The notes below the pieces were generated by a model, which worked only from the letters and a program-made list of their open reading frames with translations, was not told where the DNA came from and did no database searches. 64,000 bases of DNA from Zizania palustris (lineage: Eukaryota > Streptophyta > Magnoliopsida > Poales > Poaceae). The translations under genes and the position numbers were made by a program. Of this stretch, positions 43,631-56,645 are shown piece after piece; positions within the stretch are counted from its first letter, which is position 1; each line of letters opens with the position of its first letter. The stretch covers positions 69,002,074 to 69,066,073 of the forward strand of contig JAAALK010000285.1 in NCBI GenBank assembly GCA_019279435.1. The letters are read 5' to 3'.

Positions 43631-44913
43631 ATGGCCGATAACCAGAACACCGGGTCCAACAACGGAGAAGGGGCAAGCAACGGTCTACCCGGAAGTGTTG
43701 TGCCCAACTAGGGCGCAACGGGCCAACGTCAGACTGGGCCACCATCCGCCAACCATCCCACCTTGGTGGAGATGATGGCTAATCAGAACCAGCTGATCAT
43801 TGCCCTCCTCACCCAAATGTAGCACCAACAGGCACAGATGGACCGGCTGCAACAACAGAATGTGGAGCCCATCCCACGTGCACCAGCCCCCGCACCCGCA
43901 CCTCAACTCTCTGAGTTTCTGCGTGTGTGACCCCCTATCTTCTCCAGCACAACGAACCCCATGGAGGCTGTAGATTGGCTCTGGACCATCGGGAAAAAGT
44001 TGGATCTCCTCCCCTGCACCGACCAGGAGAGAGTGGCGTTCGCCACTCACCAACTCCACGGTCCCGCCGCAGAATGGTGGGACAACTACCGTGAGTCCCA
44101 GCCAGAGGACCACGAGGTGACTTGGGCGGAGTTCACCATCGCCTTCCGCGCCCCCCATATCCCTGCTAGAGTCATCGCGGTCAAGCAGTAGGAGTTCCGC
44201 AACTTGCTGTAGGGAAGCCGGACCGTCATGGAGTACCTCCATGAATTCAACCGTCTGGCCGGCTACGTGCTATAAGAGGTGCGAATCGACGCCCTCCGCT
44301 AGGCCAAGTTCCTCCGGGGACTTAAGGATGAGATGTCCATTCATCTCATCGCCACTGACTACGCCGACTTTAACGGTTGGTGAATAAAGCCCTCATCCAA
44401 GAGGCTGAGCAAAACAAGCTGGACCTCAAGAAGAGGAAGATAATTGTGTTGAAGCATCATCAGGCAAACCCTCAGAGGCCCCGCTTCGTCCCTGTGCCGC
44501 CGACACCCGCCTACCATCCTCGGCCCGTCTACAGGCCACCACATGCCGCCAGTGGATCCAACGCCGGGCATCCTCGCCCCGCTCCACCAGCTCTGGCCAC
44601 TCAACCGACGCCCGCCGCCAAGGCCCCGATAATGAGGGACGGCAACAGAAAGCCGGTTGTCTGCTTCAACTGCCGGAAGGAAGGGCACTACTCGCACCAG
44701 TGTCCTCACCCCAAGCAACCCCAAGGCGCGGCACCCAACCAGGCAGTTCGTGCCCACGTCAATCACATCAGCGCAGAGGAAGCTCAAGAAGCTCCTGAAG
44801 TCGTACTCGGTATGTTCACCGCAAATTCTATACATGCAATAGTACTATTTGACTTTGGGGAAACACACTCCTTCATCTCGGAGGACTTTGTGAAAACAAA
44901 TGACTTGGAAGTG
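43631..44913 (+). pseudogene. gag: Element G gag and start of protease
   Basis: Gag opens at ATG 43631. The capsid domain is recognisable (TNPMEAVDWLWTIGKKLDLL, AEWWDNYRESQPEDHEVTW, VMEYLHEFNRLAGYV). Seven in-frame stops lie at 43709, 43820, 43928, 44189, 44210, 44273 and 44300. After a frameshift, 44377 onwards encodes a Pro-rich linker and an intact CCHC knuckle CFNCRKEGHYSHQC (44659-44703). The protease active site then reads VLFDFGETHSFIS where the lineage has DSGA. The A3 insertion follows at 44913. Confidence 0.8.
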
Positions 44914-47079
44914 TGTAGGACTGAAAGTAGTGACCAGAGGGGGGGGGGTGAATGGGCTCCTTAAAAATTCTTGTGAATCAATTGCCTTTTCCCAACACCC
45001 AACGCACCTCGACTAACAACCAGTTGAAGCTAGCAGATCTAAACCAAGAAAATAATCTAGCTTAAAAAACAACTGGTGTCCTAAGCAAGAAGACACCAAC
45101 ACAGTGTTCGAGGGCAGATTAGAAGAGCATTTAAAACATGGTCATTTCAAGCTTCATGAAGCTAAATCATCACAGGTATTTAACTTGAGTGCACGTAAAA
45201 AGAGATGAAAGTTTACTGTTCAAAATTTGTCTCCTGTTCGATACTTGACGAAGCCTGTTCGAAGTCCTCGTGTGAAGGCGAAGTTTGCTCCAACTTTGAC
45301 ATGCTTCGGTGCTTGACACAGAACACGACAACTTTCGAAGCCAGCCGAAAAATCGAAGCCTAAAATTTTGTCGAAGCTTACACCAACAACATCGAAGTCT
45401 GTACGTTCAGACTATGACCTTCGAAATGAGTACCGCCGAGTTATGCGAACGAAAAATTTCGAAGCCAGCAACAAAGACCGAGCTGAGGGACCCACGCAAG
45501 GGACGGATGTTAGGCACAACCACTCCGCATGTTGTCAAGAAGCCTTCGCTACGCTAGCTTCGCATTCCGGATCGAAGCATACTTCGCATAGAGCAATAAC
45601 ACAGCACACTCCAAAGCCGACAGTCCAGCGAAGTCCGTTCTAACGAAGCTGAGGGGCCAAAACACTGAACCCTGAATACTACTTTGCGATCTTCGAAGCA
45701 AACAACAAAAAGTTCGAGGCAGTCACTGCGAAGCCCTCAGTCATGTGGAGTCTGTGCTGTGAAGTGGGGTCCACGATGCATACTCCGAACAGGACTGCTT
45801 TCCCCCATAAGAAAAAACACGACTCCCAAAAACCTGCTGGTGCAATCACAGCTACACGAAGGCTTGCTACAGAGGTCTGGCCCCTAGACAAGCTCATGTG
45901 CCAAGAAAGCAGCAGACTACACAGGATTCTTCAACACGTCAAACCAGGAATGATGAAAGCCTATTTGCCATGCTAGAACACACTTCCACACGCAAAGAAA
46001 CTAGCCCCTAGAAAATAGCTTGCCGGCTAGATGCAACAGCTATAAAATAAAATAACAACCGGAGAAAACAATCACACCGGGAAAAACAAAGGAACACATG
46101 ACGGAGGTTTCAACGCGACGGGATAAAAGTCCTAAGAATAAAAAGCACTGCTCCCAGTCATAGAGATTCTGGTGGAGGAGAAACACCCAGCGGCGAATCC
46201 AGAACCAAAGAACAAATAACAAGACATGCAAACCGAGGCACTAGGACAATAAGTGCACAACGTGACGATTGATGACTGAACTAGAAATAAACAGAACCTG
46301 ATGTAGCGATTTCTCGAGGAGTCACAGAAGCAGATCCTTATGAGATCATGATGAACAGCGGTGGCGCTCACAGGAAAAACGAAACCAGAAAATCAAAACC
46401 AAATAGGAACACAACGTGGGGAAGTGAACTCAGATGTTTAGATTAAAGTGAGTTAACCCTAACCCTAGGGATTGGGGCCCTATTTATAGGCAGCCCAATA
46501 GCCTAGGAAAATACCAAAAGACCCTTAGGGCTTTTACAGACACTGAAATAAAATGGAAAAGACCAAAATGCCCTTACGGATATTTTTACAGACTCGACTG
46601 ACAGACTATGGGCCTAAAGGCAAAATAGTAAACTCCTAATTACAGATGACTTATCCTGAAGCGGAGCTTTCGTAGCGACTACAGGCTTCACCTCAGAACG
46701 GTCAGATCTGAGATCAGCGGTTGTCAGTTTTGCGCCGAAACTAACAAAGCGTCCACCGTCTTTGCACCAGGTACCCGGATTGGGCCGGCCTGATTCCACA
46801 GCTCTTCAGCCCAGCAATCACTCGCCGCCCGTGTACCTGAGTCAATCCTGGTCAATAGCCCAGTGGATCCTCTGCTGCTCCTAGCCCAAGTACCCAGATT
46901 GGGCCAGCCCTACTTCGCGGCCCCTCTGCCCGACAGTCGCTCGCTGCCCATGTACCTAAGTCACATGTGGCCCAGACACAGTAGGTCTTCTCTCCTCTTC
47001 GTGTCCTCTTTGACTTCCGTTGATAATCACTCATCACATCTAGAGCCATGAGGCCCATACTCTTCAGCATGGCTCCTCA
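44914..47079 (-). repeat. A3 3' LTR (2,166 bp)
   Basis: TGAGGAG...CCTACA ends, a TATA-like palindrome at about 46479-46490 and a GGGGGGGGGG run near 44939-44948. The middle is rich in TTCGAAG and GAAGCC motifs. Confidence 0.9.
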
Positions 47080-47490
47080 ATCTCCCCCTTGATGAGTGCA
47101 TTGTCAACACTTCTCTTTATCAGCTCTCTAGTACCTGCAAGCATATATGGAAACACGAAAACAAAACACAAAAAGACAGAAGAGAAGAAAATAAAATAAA
47201 AGTTTAACCTTAATGACCAAAAGCCGAACAAAAGCAAGAAAGCGGTCATTATGGTTAACCAAAAATAAAAGCTCAAAACGAGTGCAATCTCAGAATTATC
47301 AACAAGGATATCAAAAGAGTAAGGACAAAACTGGACAAAAACTCCCCGTGAAACAAATCCAGAGAAAGCCAAAACTCCTCCTAAATTCTTCGAAGAGAAC
47401 AAGTAACCCAAAATTTCTCCCCCTTCTTGACAATTGGACTAATCAAGTGAGACTAAATGCACTCTAAAAAGACACAGACTCCCCCTGAAA
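47080..47490 (-). other. A3 polypurine tracts
   Basis: The main tract is minus-strand AAGGGGGAGAT at 47080-47090. Extra AGGGGGAG-type tracts remain near 47417 and 47479; two that are intact in A2 are mutated here (near 47342 and 47375). Confidence 0.7.
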
Positions 47491-48476
47491 TGTAGCTTCC
47501 CCTCAAAATATGCAATGAATGCAACTGGGGTGCAGGTGGAGTGTCGAAAGCATGCTTCTTAGATATGATTGACTGCAATTACAACATCTAAACAGGTATA
47601 GCAAAAGACATATTGTCTAAGACACATGGCATGATCAGTGCAATAGATGATATCTAAAGAAAGTCATTAGCACGCATTTTTCAATTTTTACAAACAAAAA
47701 CATCACCACATTTCTAGTTGGCAAGCAAGGTAAAGCATGAGATGCAAAAACTAACTGATATCTACCAAGATAAGCATTGTCCAAAACAAAGTGCTTCAGC
47801 AAACTTGTTATCTTTTTAATTTTCATGTTTTTTTCTTTTCCTTTTTCATTTTTGTCAGGGGTTATTTGCATGTCAAACCTTATGTAACCGACCAAGTCAA
47901 GCCTAGGCCAGAACTGGACCATCAGAAGCTTAAGACATTGGTCTTGGCATACATTACACTATCCTAGTTCATACCACAGTGCTATGGTAAGCAGTCCAGA
48001 ACAATGCAATGCGACAAAGCAAACCCACCTGGATCTTTTAAATTCAAGCATAAAAGGCATGGAATTTTCATTTTTCTGATTTTTTTATCATTTTTATAGC
48101 ACATTTTCCATGTTAAAGCATATAGATGTCCAAGTTGCATATCTGCATCTAAGTAAGGAACTAGCTACAAGGCATGTAACAGATAGCAAAAGCATTCAGC
48201 CTACACATGCTAGTTACCAGAAACAATGTTGATCATTTTTCAATTTAAAAGCATAAAAACCATGCATATGACAGATATCAAACATATCATGTGAACTGAA
48301 GCAAAGCATGATCATCGACAAGTAATCAAAAGAATGTACCAGCTAGAATAAGTAAAGCAGTTCAATCATATAATAGAAGCAAACTCAAAGTGTGATATGT
48401 GAATATGCATGATATGAACATACACAAAAGGACTCAATAAGAGAGTAAAGAAGAAAGAAAACTGACTCAAAATATC
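47491..48476 (-). other. A3 non-coding region between pol and 3' LTR
   Basis: AT-rich, aligns with 17843-18808 of A2. No envelope-like ORF is supported. Confidence 0.6.
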
Positions 48477-51400
48477 CTAAAAAGGATACACAACACCCAA
48501 ATCCCCTCGTAAGCGCTCAAAAGTAGACTGATCTAGGGGTTTGGTGAAAATGTCAGCCAGCTGATGATGGGTATCAACATGAACAAGGTCAATGACACCT
48601 TTCTCATATTGATCCCTCAAAAAGTGAAAGCGCACATCATTGTGTTTGGTTTTTGAATGGAGACAAGGGTTTTTCCATACACTAATCGCACTGGTGGTAT
48701 CACAAAACAGAGGAACTCTGGTAGGAAAGAATAACCCAAAGTCTCACAATGTGGAAATCATCCAAACCAATTGTGAGCAGCAGCAAGCAGCAGCTACATA
48801 CTCAGCCTCAGTGGTAGAAAGTGCAACTCCAGACTGCTTTCGAGAAGACCAAGAGACAAGAAAAGAACCAAGAAACTAGCAAGTACTGGAAGTCAACTTG
48901 CGATCCAACCGGCACCCACCAAAGTCAGCGTTTGAAAAGCCACATAAATCAAGAGATGATGCTGCTGAATAATAAAGACCAAGATCGGGCGCATAGGTAA
49001 GATACCTGAAAATGTGCTTGACAGCCTGCCGATGAGACGCGCGTGGTGAAGACTGGAAGCGCACGCACAGTCCCACGACAAACTGAATGTTTGGCCTCAT
49101 CGTCGTTAAGTACAATAGCAAACCGATCATCCCTCGAAACTCTCTCTCGTTGACCTTGACGCCGCTCTCGTCCTTGTCCAGGCCCCCAGATGTACCCATT
49201 GGGGTCATCTGAGGCTTCAGCTCTCCACCAAAGTCGAACTTCTTCAGCATATCCCATGTGTACTTACTCTGGTGGATGAAGATGTCGTCCTTGGTCTGCT
49301 TGATCTAGAGCCCTAAGAAATACTTGAGCTCACCCATGAGGCTCATCTCAAACTCACTGTGCATCTGCCTAGAAAACTTGGACACAAGCACATCAGTAGT
49401 ACCACCAAAAATAATATCGTCCATGTAAATCTGAGCAACCAAGAAATGTGAGGCATCTTTGAGCAAGAAAAGAGTTTTATCCACAGAACCCATCACAAAG
49501 CCCTTCCCCAACAAGAACTGCTTCAACCGGTCATACCATGCCCTAGGGGCTTGCTTCAGACCATATAAAGCTTTCTGCAGCTTAAAAACATGTCGAGGAA
49601 ACTTATGGTTCTCAAAACCGGAGGGCTGCCTAACATAGACCTCCTCCTCTATGTACCCGTTCAGAAAAGCACTCTTGACATCCATTTGAAAAAGCTTAAA
49701 ACCCTTCGTAGCGGCTAAAGCTAAGAGAATGCGAATGGACTAAAGACGGGCAATAGGGGCGAAAGTCTCCTCAAAGTCAATACCCTCTTTCTGGCAAAAA
49801 CCTTGGGCAACTAGTCGAGCTTTGTTGTGCACCACAACCCCATCTTCACCTTGCTTATTTTTGAACACCCACTTGGTTCCTATGGGGTTGCATCCGGGTG
49901 GCAGCTCAACCAGTGTCCAAACCCGATTGCGGACAAAATTCTCAAGCTCTTCTTGCATCACATTTATCCAATTCGAATCAGAAAGAGCATGAGAAACGTC
50001 TCTGGGCTCAAAAGATGCAACAAACGCAGATTCAGCAAACACAGCAAGCGAGTCAACAAAAGAGCACAAAGTTCTCTCAGAAAGATCACCGATGATGAAC
50101 TCTGAGGGGTGATCATGCTGAACTACTCGGGATCCCAGGTGATCTGAAGTCACCTCATCAGAGTTAGCAGCTAGCACCTCTGGACTTGATTGAGGGGGCT
50201 CAATTGAAGTGGAAGAAGTGATCAGAGGTCTGCCCTCGTCCTTAGTCGAAGTCTCAGAAGGTGTGGGTTCTGCAGGCTATGCAGAAGGCCCACCCTCGTC
50301 AACAGATGGAGCGTCATCATCTTCCTCGAAGATGGACTCTTCGAGCTCATCATCTCCAGAAAGCTCAAAAGAAGGAGTCAAAGAAGGCAAGGACTCATCA
50401 AAAGAAACCTCAAAAGTCTTGACAAGCTGCTGGGAGTCAAGGTTCCAAATACGGAAGCCTCGAGAATGCAAAGCATAACCAAGAAAGACTCCATCCCAGC
50501 ATCGAGACTCAAACTTGTCCAAATGCCCTCCCTTCTTGAGCACAAAGCACTTGCAGCCAAACGCTCGCAAGTGGCTCACCTTGGGCTGTCTGCCAAACCA
50601 CAACTCATATGAAGTCTTACCTAAGTAAGCTCTAAGAAAAATGCGGTTGGCCATATAGCAAGTCGTGTTCATGGCTTCAGCCCAAAAACGCCAAGGAGTC
50701 CTCTGCTCATCGAGCATCATCCTAGCCATCTCGACTAGCGTGCGGTTCTTTCGTTCCACAACGCCGTTCTGTGGGGGAGTGTAAGGAGCAAAAACTGATG
50801 ATCAAGACCCTGATCACTACAAAAGCGGACGAATTGAGAGTTCTTAAACTCAGATCCGTTGTCAGAGTGAATTGCTCGAATCTGACCATTGTTCTCATTC
50901 TTCAGCTTCAAATCAGGTCATGAACAAACTTAAAAGTCTCATCCTTAGACTCCAAGAAGAAAACCCATGAGAATCGAGAAAAATCATCAACGATCACAAG
51001 CGCATACCACTTCCCACTGACTGAGCGTACCCGAGCTGGACCGACAGTGTCCATGTGTAACAGCTCTCCCGGGTACGAAGTCATCACCTGAGTCATAGGT
51101 GAGTGAGAAGCGGCAACCATTTTCCCGTGACGACAGAGATGGCAAACCAGATCCTTCTCCATCTTAAGCTTGGGCAATCCTCGGATGAGGTCCATAGAGC
51201 TCAATCTGACTAGCAGATCAAAGCTCAAATGGCCTAACCTCCTATGCCACTTCCAGAGCTCAGAGGAGGATCCAGCAATCAAACAGCGAGAAGGGCCAAA
51301 AGAACTAGAGATGTCAATCCTCAAAACCTTACCAAAGGGTAAGATCTGGCAAACCAAAGACCCTCTAGAATCAATCACAGAAGACATGCCCTTCTTAAAA

Positions 51401-51669
51401 CAAACCTCCAACCTATCCTCAAGAAGTTGCGAAATAGAAATCAAATTGAAATTCAAGTTTCCAACTAAAGCAACATTCTTCAAAGAGAAATGGTCAGATA
51501 TGCGAATTGAGCCAATGCCATGTACCTTCCCTTGACCACTGTTCCCAAATGTGATGTATTCCTTGGAGCTCGGGGAAGAGAGACTGGAGAACCATCTGTG
51601 ATGTCCCATCATGTGGCGAGAGCATCCTGAGTCCATGATCCATACGTCCTCCAGTCCCCGATCCTGCAC
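48477..51669 (-). pseudogene. pol: A3 pol: protease, integrase, RT, RNase H (broken)
   Basis: The best-preserved copia pol in the window. 50908-51669 is one open frame with protease WIMDSGCSRHMMG, pre-integrase HRRLGHLSFDLL with C-x2-C, and integrase HMDTVGPARVRSV. A one-base deletion near 50910 shifts frame. Integrase continues with ERKNRTLVEMARMM (50277-50759). RT has WVFKNKQGEDG (49740-50177) and MDVKSAFLNGYIEEEVYV (49305-49685). The active site reads YMDD (49416-49427), not the usual copia YVDD. RNase H follows with STTEAEYVAAACC and ends LGVVYPF at 48477. Further stops occur near 49738, 49303, 48876 and 48800. Confidence 0.87.
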
Positions 51670-51699
51670 AATCAGTGGTCGTAAGAGGAAGCAAATGGT

Positions 51700-54425
51700 C
51701 TGGCACCAGGTTTAGCAAAACAACTAAACTAGTGTCGAGCCATCTACTCAAAATACGAAAAGTAGAATGAATCATAAGAGTCTAGACCAAAACGTGGCTC
51801 AAAGCGCGGTCCTCAGTTCTGCCTAAAGTCTCGGCCATGAGGTCCAAAACCGTATCCAGAACGGCCTGGAGCTCTGCCGGAGCGAACACCACCCTCCGGA
51901 GCATGGGCATGAAAGTTGTCTCCTCCACCACCACCTACACGATGCGGCATGGCCTCTAGCCTCTCCCCACGTCGAGGAACTCTCAGTTTACCACCCTGCT
52001 GGTAGAACTGCTCCTACCCTCCACGAGCTCTCTCTGCTCTCTCAACCCGCTTCCTCCTGAAGCAAAACTCCTCAAGATGCCCATCTCTCTGACAGTACTC
52101 ACAGTGATAGGTGGGCTTCTTGGGATGTGGTTGAGGCTTGGGGTTCTTGGGCTTAGTGGTGTTCGGTGTAGACTCTTTGGTGTTAGAGGGTCTAGGTAGA
52201 CAGTCTAGAGAAGTGTGAAGATGTTTGGGCTTTGGAACCCAGATGGGCTTCTTGAGTGGAGCTTTAGGCTGCTCTTGAAACACTCCATCCTTGGGCTGAC
52301 TAGCCTGGAAAGACATAGTGGAGTGAGTCTTGGGATATCTCTGTTCAAGAGTCATCTTACTCCACTCCACTGCTCGGCTAATGGCACTCTCAAAGTCAGC
52401 CTTGGTATAGGTGTAGCCTACCCCAAACCCATCCTGCTTCTTAAACTGCTGGATCATCATGCCGAGCTGTGGCTCTCTGGCACTCACCCAACTAAGAATC
52501 TGACGGAGGTCAAAGTTCTCATTTTGAACATCAGCTAGCTCCTCTCTCAAGGAAGCTAGAACCTCCACCTAAGACAAGCAGGTCTCACACTCTCTATCAA
52601 CCTAGACAGACTTCTCGACTTTCAGCTTGGTCAACTCCAATCTAAGAGACAAACAGTTCTCACAGACGGTGGGTGGAACTGACAGTGTCTCAAGCTCTAG
52701 TCTAGTATGCTCCAGCTCAGCTCTGACTCTCTCCAACTCGCCCAACTTCTCATCACCCTTAACTTTCAACTCAGCTAAACTAGCTAGATGGGATGGGCAA
52801 TCAACACAAGGCACGACGACAGTGGCATGAGCATCTTTCAGCTCGAGCTGAGTGCTCTCAAGCTCAGTGGCCAACACATCCCTCTCATCTACCCTATCTG
52901 TGTACCTGGACTTCAGAGTCATCAGGTCACACAGTAACACCTCACAATTTGGGCACTCACTGCTACCACCCAAGCAAGGGGAAGAAGATAGACTCTCAAT
53001 TCTACCGTTGGCCACGACAAGCTCACTCTCAAGCTCATCTATCCTCTTCTTAACCCCTCTAAGCAGTTTCTCCCGATATCTCAACTCCTGACGGTTCTCT
53101 TCAAGTAAATCAACGATTTCGCGTTCATAAGAAGATACCTTTTCATCGTCGTCGTCGTCGGAGTCATCGGGGGAGCCCTTCTCTTCCTTATCCCCAAGAT
53201 CCATTGAGCAAAAGCTCTTGCGGGATCTTCGGCGGTGATGTGAGCGGTTCTTCAGCCTGTCCCCGAAGGTCATGAAGCAGAGGCCCGCCAGATCATCCTT
53301 GTCCTTCCCCTTCCTGATCACGATCTCCTCATCGCTTGAGCTTGATGAAGAGGAAGAAGACAAAGACTGCTTGGAGTCGCTTTTCTCCATCTCGGCGAAG
53401 AAGGCATTGTCTCGCTTCTTGTTCTCACGTCGGTAGTCCTTCAGGGCCTTTCTGAAGAATCTTGTCTTGGGCTTGCCCTTTGTGAAGGAGGAGCCGTCGT
53501 GCTTGCCGGAGTCGTAGAAGCCACCACCGGTACCCTTCTTGTGACCATTGCGCTTGGGGCAGTCAGCGATGAAGTGACTTGGATCACCACACTCAAAGCA
53601 TCTGGATTTTGTGTCGTGTCTTTTAAACATTCGCTTATCATAGACACGATGCACCCGGTTGTTAAACAGACACAGGTCATCATCTCCTAATGACTCAAGC
53701 TGGTCCTTAGTGATAGACATCAAGGAGAACCCAACACATCTCACAGAAGAGGAGTCAGTAGAAGGTGTAGCAAGGGCCAGGGTTTTCGATCCAGAGCCAG
53801 TGAGATTTGATCTCAACTGGATATCAACCACTGTGGCCTTGAGCTTGCTAAACAACTCAGAAATTGTCAAGGTATCATAAGAGGTGCTCTCAATGATAGA
53901 GAATACCTTTATCTCCCAGATCTTAGGGTCCAAGGTATGAAGAACCTTGAGCACCTGCTCATGATCTGAGACCAGCTGAACTCCCTCGGCCTTGTTGGCC
54001 CGAATCTTGTTTATGATCGATTGTAAATGACTAAACAAGGCTTCAACAGATTCACCCGGCTTCTGTGTGAAATTTTCATATTCACGCTAGTAGGTCTGAT
54101 AGAGCCGAGCCTTAACCTGGGCTGTTCCCTCATGGTGTGCCTGGAGGGTAGCCCAGATCTCTCTAGCAGTGTAGAGATGGCTCACACGCTCAAATTCAGT
54201 GGGACCTAAACCAGAAAACAGAATGTTCACTGCTTTGTTGTTGTTATGATGCTGAGCGATAATATCTGCATATGTATCCTCAGCAACTGGCACTATGGTG
54301 TAAGTAGGGTGAACACAAATGTTCCAAATGTCCACGCTCTAGCTCATGAGATAATCTTGCATGCGAGTCTTCCAATAAGTACAGCGATAAGCTTACAGGG
54401 ACAAAACCTTTCCAGAAGAAGTCAT
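51700..54425 (-). pseudogene. gag: A3 gag
   Basis: Starts at ATG 54423-54425. The N-terminus is broken by stops near 54370 and 54340. 52602-54038 is a single open frame of 478 codons with the capsid segment FSHLQSIINKIRANKAEG, an intact CCHC knuckle CFECGDPSHFIADC, a Ser-run followed by DEEIVIRKGKDKDD, and the coiled coil with CENC. A stop near 52600 and another near 52569 precede the second knuckle CEYCQRDGHLEEFC (52014-52568). Unlike A2, the first knuckle keeps all four zinc ligands. Confidence 0.85.
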
Positions 54426-54476
54426 GATCACTACCTGGGTTTAGAACCGGTTAAGGTATGGAAAAACCCTAACCAG

Positions 54477-54488
54477 GCTCTGATACCA
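54477..54488 (-). other. A3 primer-binding site (Met-tRNA)
   Basis: Minus-strand TGGTATCAGAGC two bases inside the LTR, as in A1 and A2. Confidence 0.92.
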
Positions 54489-54490
54489 CT

Positions 54491-56645
54491 TGTAGGACCG
54501 AAAGTAGCGACCAGAGGGGGGTGAATGTGCGCCTTAAAAATTCTTGCGAATCAATGGCCTTTTCCCAACACCCAACGCACCTCGACTAACAACCAGTTGA
54601 AGCTAGCAGATCTAAACCAAGAAAATAATCTAGCTTAAAAAACAACCGGTGTCCTAAGCGAGAAGAAAACAACACAGTGTTTGAAGGCAGATTAGCAGAG
54701 CATTTAAAACATGGTCATTTCAAGCTTCATGAAGGTAAATCATCACAGGTATTTAACTTGAGTGCATGTAAAAAGAGATGAAAGTTTACTGTTCAAAATT
54801 TGTCTCCTATTCGATACTTGACGAAGCATGTTCGAAGTCCTCATGCGAAGGCGAAGTTTGCTCCGACTTTGACTGGCTTCGGTGCTTGACACAGAACACG
54901 ACAACTTCAAAGCCAGCCGAAAAATCAAAGCCTGAAATTTTGTCGAAGCTTACACCAAAAACATCGAAGTCTGTACGTTCAGACTATGACCTTCGAAACG
55001 AGTACCACCGAGTTATGCGAACAAAAAATTTCGAAGCCAGCAACAAAGACCGAGCTAAGGGGCCCACGCAAGGGACGGACGTCAGGCACAACCACTCCGC
55101 ACGTTGTCAAGCAGCTTTCGCTGTGCAGCTTCGCATTCCGGATCGAAGCATGCTTCGCATAGAGCAATAACACAGCACACTCTGAAGCCGACAGTCCAGT
55201 GGAGTCCGTTCTACGAAGCTGAGGGGCCAAAACACTAAACTCCGAATACTACTTTGCGATCTCCGAAGCAAACAACAGAAAGTTCGAGGCAGTCACTGTG
55301 AAGCACTCAGTCCTGCGGAGTCTGTGCTGCGAAGTGGGGTCCACGATGCATACTCCGAACAGGACTGCTTTCCCCCATAAGAAAAAAACACGACTGCCAA
55401 AAACCTGCTGGTGCAATCACAGCTACACGAAGGCTAGCTGCATAGGTCTGGCCCCTAGACAAGCTCATGTGCCAAGAAAGTAGCAGACTACACAGGATTC
55501 TTCAACACGTCAAACCAGGAATGATGAAAGCCTATTTGCCATGCTAGAACACACTTCCACATGCAAAGAAACTAGCCCCTAGAAAATAGCTTGCCGGCTA
55601 GATGCAACAACTATCAAATATAATAATAACCGGAGAAAACAATCACACCGGGAAAAACAATGGAACACATGCCGGAGGTTTCAACGCGACGGGATAAAAG
55701 TCCTGAGAATAAAAAGCACTACTCCCAGTCAGAGAGATTCTGGTGGAGGAGAAACACCCAGCGGCGAATCCAAAACCAAAGAACAAATAACAAGACATGC
55801 AAACCGAGGCACCAGAACAATAACTCCACAGCGTGATGATTGATGACTAAACAAGAAATAAACAGAACCTGATGTAGCGATTTCTCGAGGAGTCAGAGAA
55901 GCAGATCCTTATGAGATCATGATGAACAGCGATGGAGCTCACAGGAAAAACGGAACCGGAAAATCAAAACCGAACAGGAACACAACGTGGGGAAAGTGAA
56001 CTCAGATGTTTTGATTAAAGTGAGTTAACGCTAACCCTAGGGATTGGGGCCCTATTTATCGGCAGCCCAATAGCCTAGGAAAATACCAAAAGACCCTTAG
56101 GGTTTTTACAGACGCTAAAATAAAATGGAAACGACCAAAATGCCCTTAGGATATTTTTACAGACTCGACTGACAAACTATGGGCCTAAAGGCAAAATAGT
56201 AAACTCGTACAGATGAGTTATCTTGCAGCGGAGCTTTAGTGGCGACTACGGCTTCGCCTCAGAACGATCAGATATGAGATCAGCGGTTGTCAGTTTTGTG
56301 CCGAAACTGACAAAGCGTCCACCGTCTTTGCACCAGGTACCCAGATTGGGCCGGCCCGATTCCGCAGCTCTTCAGCCCGGCAATCGCTCGCCGCCCGTGT
56401 ACCTGAGTCAATCCCAGTCAACATCTTAGTGGATCCTCTGCTGCTCCTAGCCCATGTACCCGGATTGGGCCAGCCCGACTTCGTGGCCCCTCTACCCGAC
56501 AGTCGCTCGCTGCCCATGTACCTAAGTCACATGCGGCCCATACACAGCAGGTCTTCTCTCCTCTTCGTGTACTCTTTGACTTCCGTTGACAATCACTCAT
56601 CACATCTAGAGCCATGAGGCCCATACTTTTCAGCATGGCTCCTCA
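54491..56645 (-). repeat. A3 5' LTR (2,155 bp)
   Basis: Matches 44914-47079. Its TATA-like palindrome has mutated to CTATTTATCGG (about 56051-56062), which may weaken the promoter. Confidence 0.9.

Larger units (their letters stand above)
44914..56645 (-). mobile_element. Element A3: Sirevirus-type Ty1/copia (11.7 kb) inserted in G
   Basis: Minus-strand copia element with LTRs at 44914-47079 and 54491-56645 and a perfect AAGTG duplication (44909-44913 and 56646-56650). Gene order and sequence match A2, but the LTR interior matches A1. The first 230 bp of its two LTRs differ at more than ten positions, so it is clearly older than A2. Coding regions have stops and frameshifts. Confidence 0.92.

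Noticed and set aside
43685..44242. 185-codon minus-strand open frame in G
   Set aside because: Antisense shadow of G gag, whose capsid motifs are on the plus strand.
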